Shown piece by piece: positions 62,282 through 64,000 of a stretch of DNA of 64,000 nt. This stretch comes from Cyclobacteriaceae bacterium (GTDB lineage Bacteria; Bacteroidota; Bacteroidia; Cytophagales; Cyclobacteriaceae): the NCBI GenBank assembly GCA_020832305.1, contig JAFIEV010000017.1, positions 310,001 to 374,000 of the forward strand. The letters are read 5' to 3'. Position numbers and translations under genes: made by a program. How positions within the stretch are numbered: the first letter of the stretch is position 1; each line of letters begins with the position of its first letter. Below the pieces are notes generated by a model. The model did no database searches. It was not told where the DNA came from and was given only the letters and a program-made list of their open reading frames with translations.

Positions 62282-64000
62282 ATGAGAAAACTTAGTTATG
62301 CCTTATTGATTCTCGGAACAGTTACTTTTTCAGGCTGTACGCTGAATAAAATGCTTAAGATGGCGAAAGACCAGCAACTTACCGCCAGCCCCGATCCGCT
62401 GGAAGTACATGGAGACATGGTAAAATTTGACGTGTCTGCGAAACTTCCGGATAAAATGATGAAGCCAGGCTTCGTTTATTCTATCGAATCTCAGTATGAG
62501 TATGGAGGAAAAGAGTTAAAACTCGAAAATCTAGACATCTCAGGAGATGATAAAGCTACCTCTAAAACCGTAACCAGGGCTTTTAAATTTGAAGATGGCA
62601 TGGAAAGTGGTGTAGTTACCGCGCAGGGCTATGCCATTAAATCTAAATCTGGTGCCAGAAGAGGCCCAACTGACAAGATGCCAATTGTAAGAGGTATAAT
62701 TACCACTTCAAAATTGGTTGAAACAGCAACCTATGGAGCTTATGTAAGCTATGACTACAAAGATGAAACCGTTGGCGGTTGGACTCCCGATGAAGAGCTC
62801 GAGCCTACCAACATAGCTTTCTTCTTTGAGCAGGGGCGACATGTGCTCAGAACATCAGAGAAAAATTCTGATCGTGGTAAGTATTTCCAGGCTTTTATTG
62901 CTGAGAAAAACGTAACCCGCACCGTTACCATTACTGGTACTCACTCACCTGAAGGTCCTGAAAGAATCAACTCTAATCTATCTCAAAACCGTGCTGAGGT
63001 TATTGAGAAGTATTACAGAGATATGATGAAGCGCTACGACTATAAAGGTGAAGCTGATCAGATCAAATTTGTTCTTAAGCCTGTAATCGAAGACTGGACT
63101 GAGTTCAAGCAAATGCTCGACAAATACAATGGTATTTCCAGCTCTGAAAAATCTCAGGTGCTCAGCATTGTAAATGGATCAGGAAGCTTTGAAGATAAAG
63201 AAAGACAAATTTCGCGTCTGCCCTTCTACAGAAAAATGTTCAATGATGTTTATCCTGATCTGCGTGCTGCCAGAACGGAAATTCTTACTGTAATTCCAAA
63301 GAGAAGTGCTGCCGAAATATCGGTACTTGCCAAGCAAATTGTTGAAGGTAAATTACCGGCTGACACACTTTCTTATGGAGAGCTTGCTTATGCTGCGTAT
63401 CTGACTCCATCTGCTAAAGAAAAAGTTGCCATTTATGAAGTTACTGTTAAAACTTATGACAACTGGGCAGCTCATAACAACCTGGGTGCATCTTACATGG
63501 ATATGATCGTACAAGGTGAAGGCAACATGAAATCCAACCTTGAAAAAGCTATTACTCAATTCGAAACTTCTAATCGCAAAAAATCCAATGCCTATGCCAA
63601 AGGAAACCTTGGTGTTGCAGAATATCTGCAAGGCAATGCTACAAAAGGACATGAAGAAATCCAGGCTGCTATCGGCATGAACCTTCCTTCTAATGTAGTA
63701 TATGGATTTAATGGTGTAAAAGGAGCTATTGAAATTCATAGAGGAATGTATGGTGATGCAGTTAAGTCGCTTTCAAATTCAAGCGACAATGCTGTAAACC
63801 TGTACAATAAAGGATTGGCTCAGATTCTCAACAAAGATTACCAAAACGCTATGATCACTTTAGATGAACTTGCCGACAAAGACAGCGATAATGCAAAAGG
63901 TTATTACCTTGCTGCTATATCTGCTGCCAGAATGGGCAACTCTGCAAAAGCGGTTGAGCAAATTGGTAAAGCAGTAGCTAAAGATTCTTCTCTGAAACAA
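62282..64000 (+). CDS. OmpA-like/TPR lipoprotein (3' end beyond window)
   Basis: Open for 573 codons without a stop to the right edge; the gene is partial. Lipoprotein signal with lipobox TFSGC (Cys19). The first 185 residues are beta-rich without a recognised domain. Residues 217-245 (ITGTHSPEG, then LSQNRAEVIEKYY) resemble the peptidoglycan-binding core of OmpA C-terminal domains (GHTDxxGxxxxNxxLSxxRA), although Asp is replaced by Ser. From about 400 on, TPR-like helix pairs recur (for example YDNWAAHNNLGASYMDMI). A predicted outer-membrane scaffold that may bind the wall. Confidence 0.82.
   Translation, partial: MRKLSYALLILGTVTFSGCTLNKMLKMAKDQQLTASPDPLEVHGDMVKFDVSAKLPDKMMKPGFVYSIESQYEYGGKELKLENLDISGDDKATSKTVTRAFKFEDGMESGVVTAQGYAIKSKSGARRGPTDKMPIVRGIITTSKLVETATYGAYVSYDYKDETVGGWTPDEELEPTNIAFFFEQGRHVLRTSEKNSDRGKYFQAFIAEKNVTRTVTITGTHSPEGPERINSNLSQNRAEVIEKYYRDMMKRYDYKGEADQIKFVLKPVIEDWTEFKQMLDKYNGISSSEKSQVLSIVNGSGSFEDKERQISRLPFYRKMFNDVYPDLRAARTEILTVIPKRSAAEISVLAKQIVEGKLPADTLSYGELAYAAYLTPSAKEKVAIYEVTVKTYDNWAAHNNLGASYMDMIVQGEGNMKSNLEKAITQFETSNRKKSNAYAKGNLGVAEYLQGNATKGHEEIQAAIGMNLPSNVVYGFNGVKGAIEIHRGMYGDAVKSLSNSSDNAVNLYNKGLAQILNKDYQNAMITLDELADKDSDNAKGYYLAAISAARMGNSAKAVEQIGKAVAKDSSLKQ

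Noticed and set aside
1-64000. tRNA, rRNA, CRISPR arrays and insertion sequences
   Set aside because: Intergenic gaps were read on both strands; no cloverleaf, repeat-spacer pattern or transposase was found by eye. A tRNAscan and Infernal run would settle small RNAs.

Overview
The window comes from a Bacteroidota chromosome, most likely a gliding member of the Cytophagales. The evidence is a full-length SprA (type IX secretion translocon and gliding), a protein with a CHU_C-type (type B) C-terminal sorting domain, the Bacteroidota-restricted families DUF4296, DUF4837 and DUF4292, two Bacteroidota-style TonB proteins, and promoters of the TAnnTTTG type. DNA is moderately AT-rich, Shine-Dalgarno sequences are weak, and several genes start with TTG or GTG. 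I found no rRNA, tRNA, CRISPR array, complete insertion sequence or prophage.

Layout. 1-1.9 kb: end of a TRAP transporter operon (DctP tail, DctQ, DctM). 2-5.3 kb: a small unknown protein and a GH78 alpha-L-rhamnosidase lipoprotein. 5.7-6.6 kb: a protein with two NUMOD4/HNH-like units. 6.8-11.5 kb: tripartite export operon (HlyD/MacA-like, FtsX/MacB-like permease without an ATPase, TolC-like) plus a small exported protein. 11.7-15 kb: a divergent TrmO/TsaA-like protein and a shortened Bat operon (DUF58, membrane protein, BatA). 15-17.7 kb: DUF4296 lipoprotein and MutS2. 17.9-20.9 kb: DUF192 protein, two convergent Fur-family regulators, YidD and a COG0523 metallochaperone GTPase, a plausible metal-homeostasis cluster. 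21-25 kb: small helical protein, RluD-type pseudouridine synthase, D-cysteine desulfhydrase/ACC deaminase homologue, CrtI-type carotenoid desaturase. 25.2-31.2 kb: accessory glycan region with three sialidase-like beta-propeller proteins, a Uma2 nuclease-fold protein and a broken outer-membrane barrel gene. 31.2-32.5 kb: kynureninase.

32.6-54 kb is a long minus-strand block of core genes: two tonB, vanZ-like, gcvH, sprA, ruvA, DUF4837, mltD-like, gatA, tatA, an EnvC-type factor, DUF4292, TPR, flippase and enoyl-CoA hydratase. It is dominated by cell-envelope, secretion and housekeeping functions. 54-64 kb holds metK, an rpsU-xerC-hpf operon, hisS, the type-B-sorted surface protein, ybaB, a GT2 glycosyltransferase, a PspC-domain protein and, running off the end, a large OmpA-like/TPR lipoprotein.

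No obviously new multi-gene system stands out. The best leads are the double NUMOD4/HNH protein, the minimal TrmO-like protein overlapping batA, a 30-bp near-perfect palindrome at 20972-21001, a Fur paralogue without its usual cysteine pairs, and a 21-bp perfect palindrome carrying opposed -7 boxes upstream of metK.
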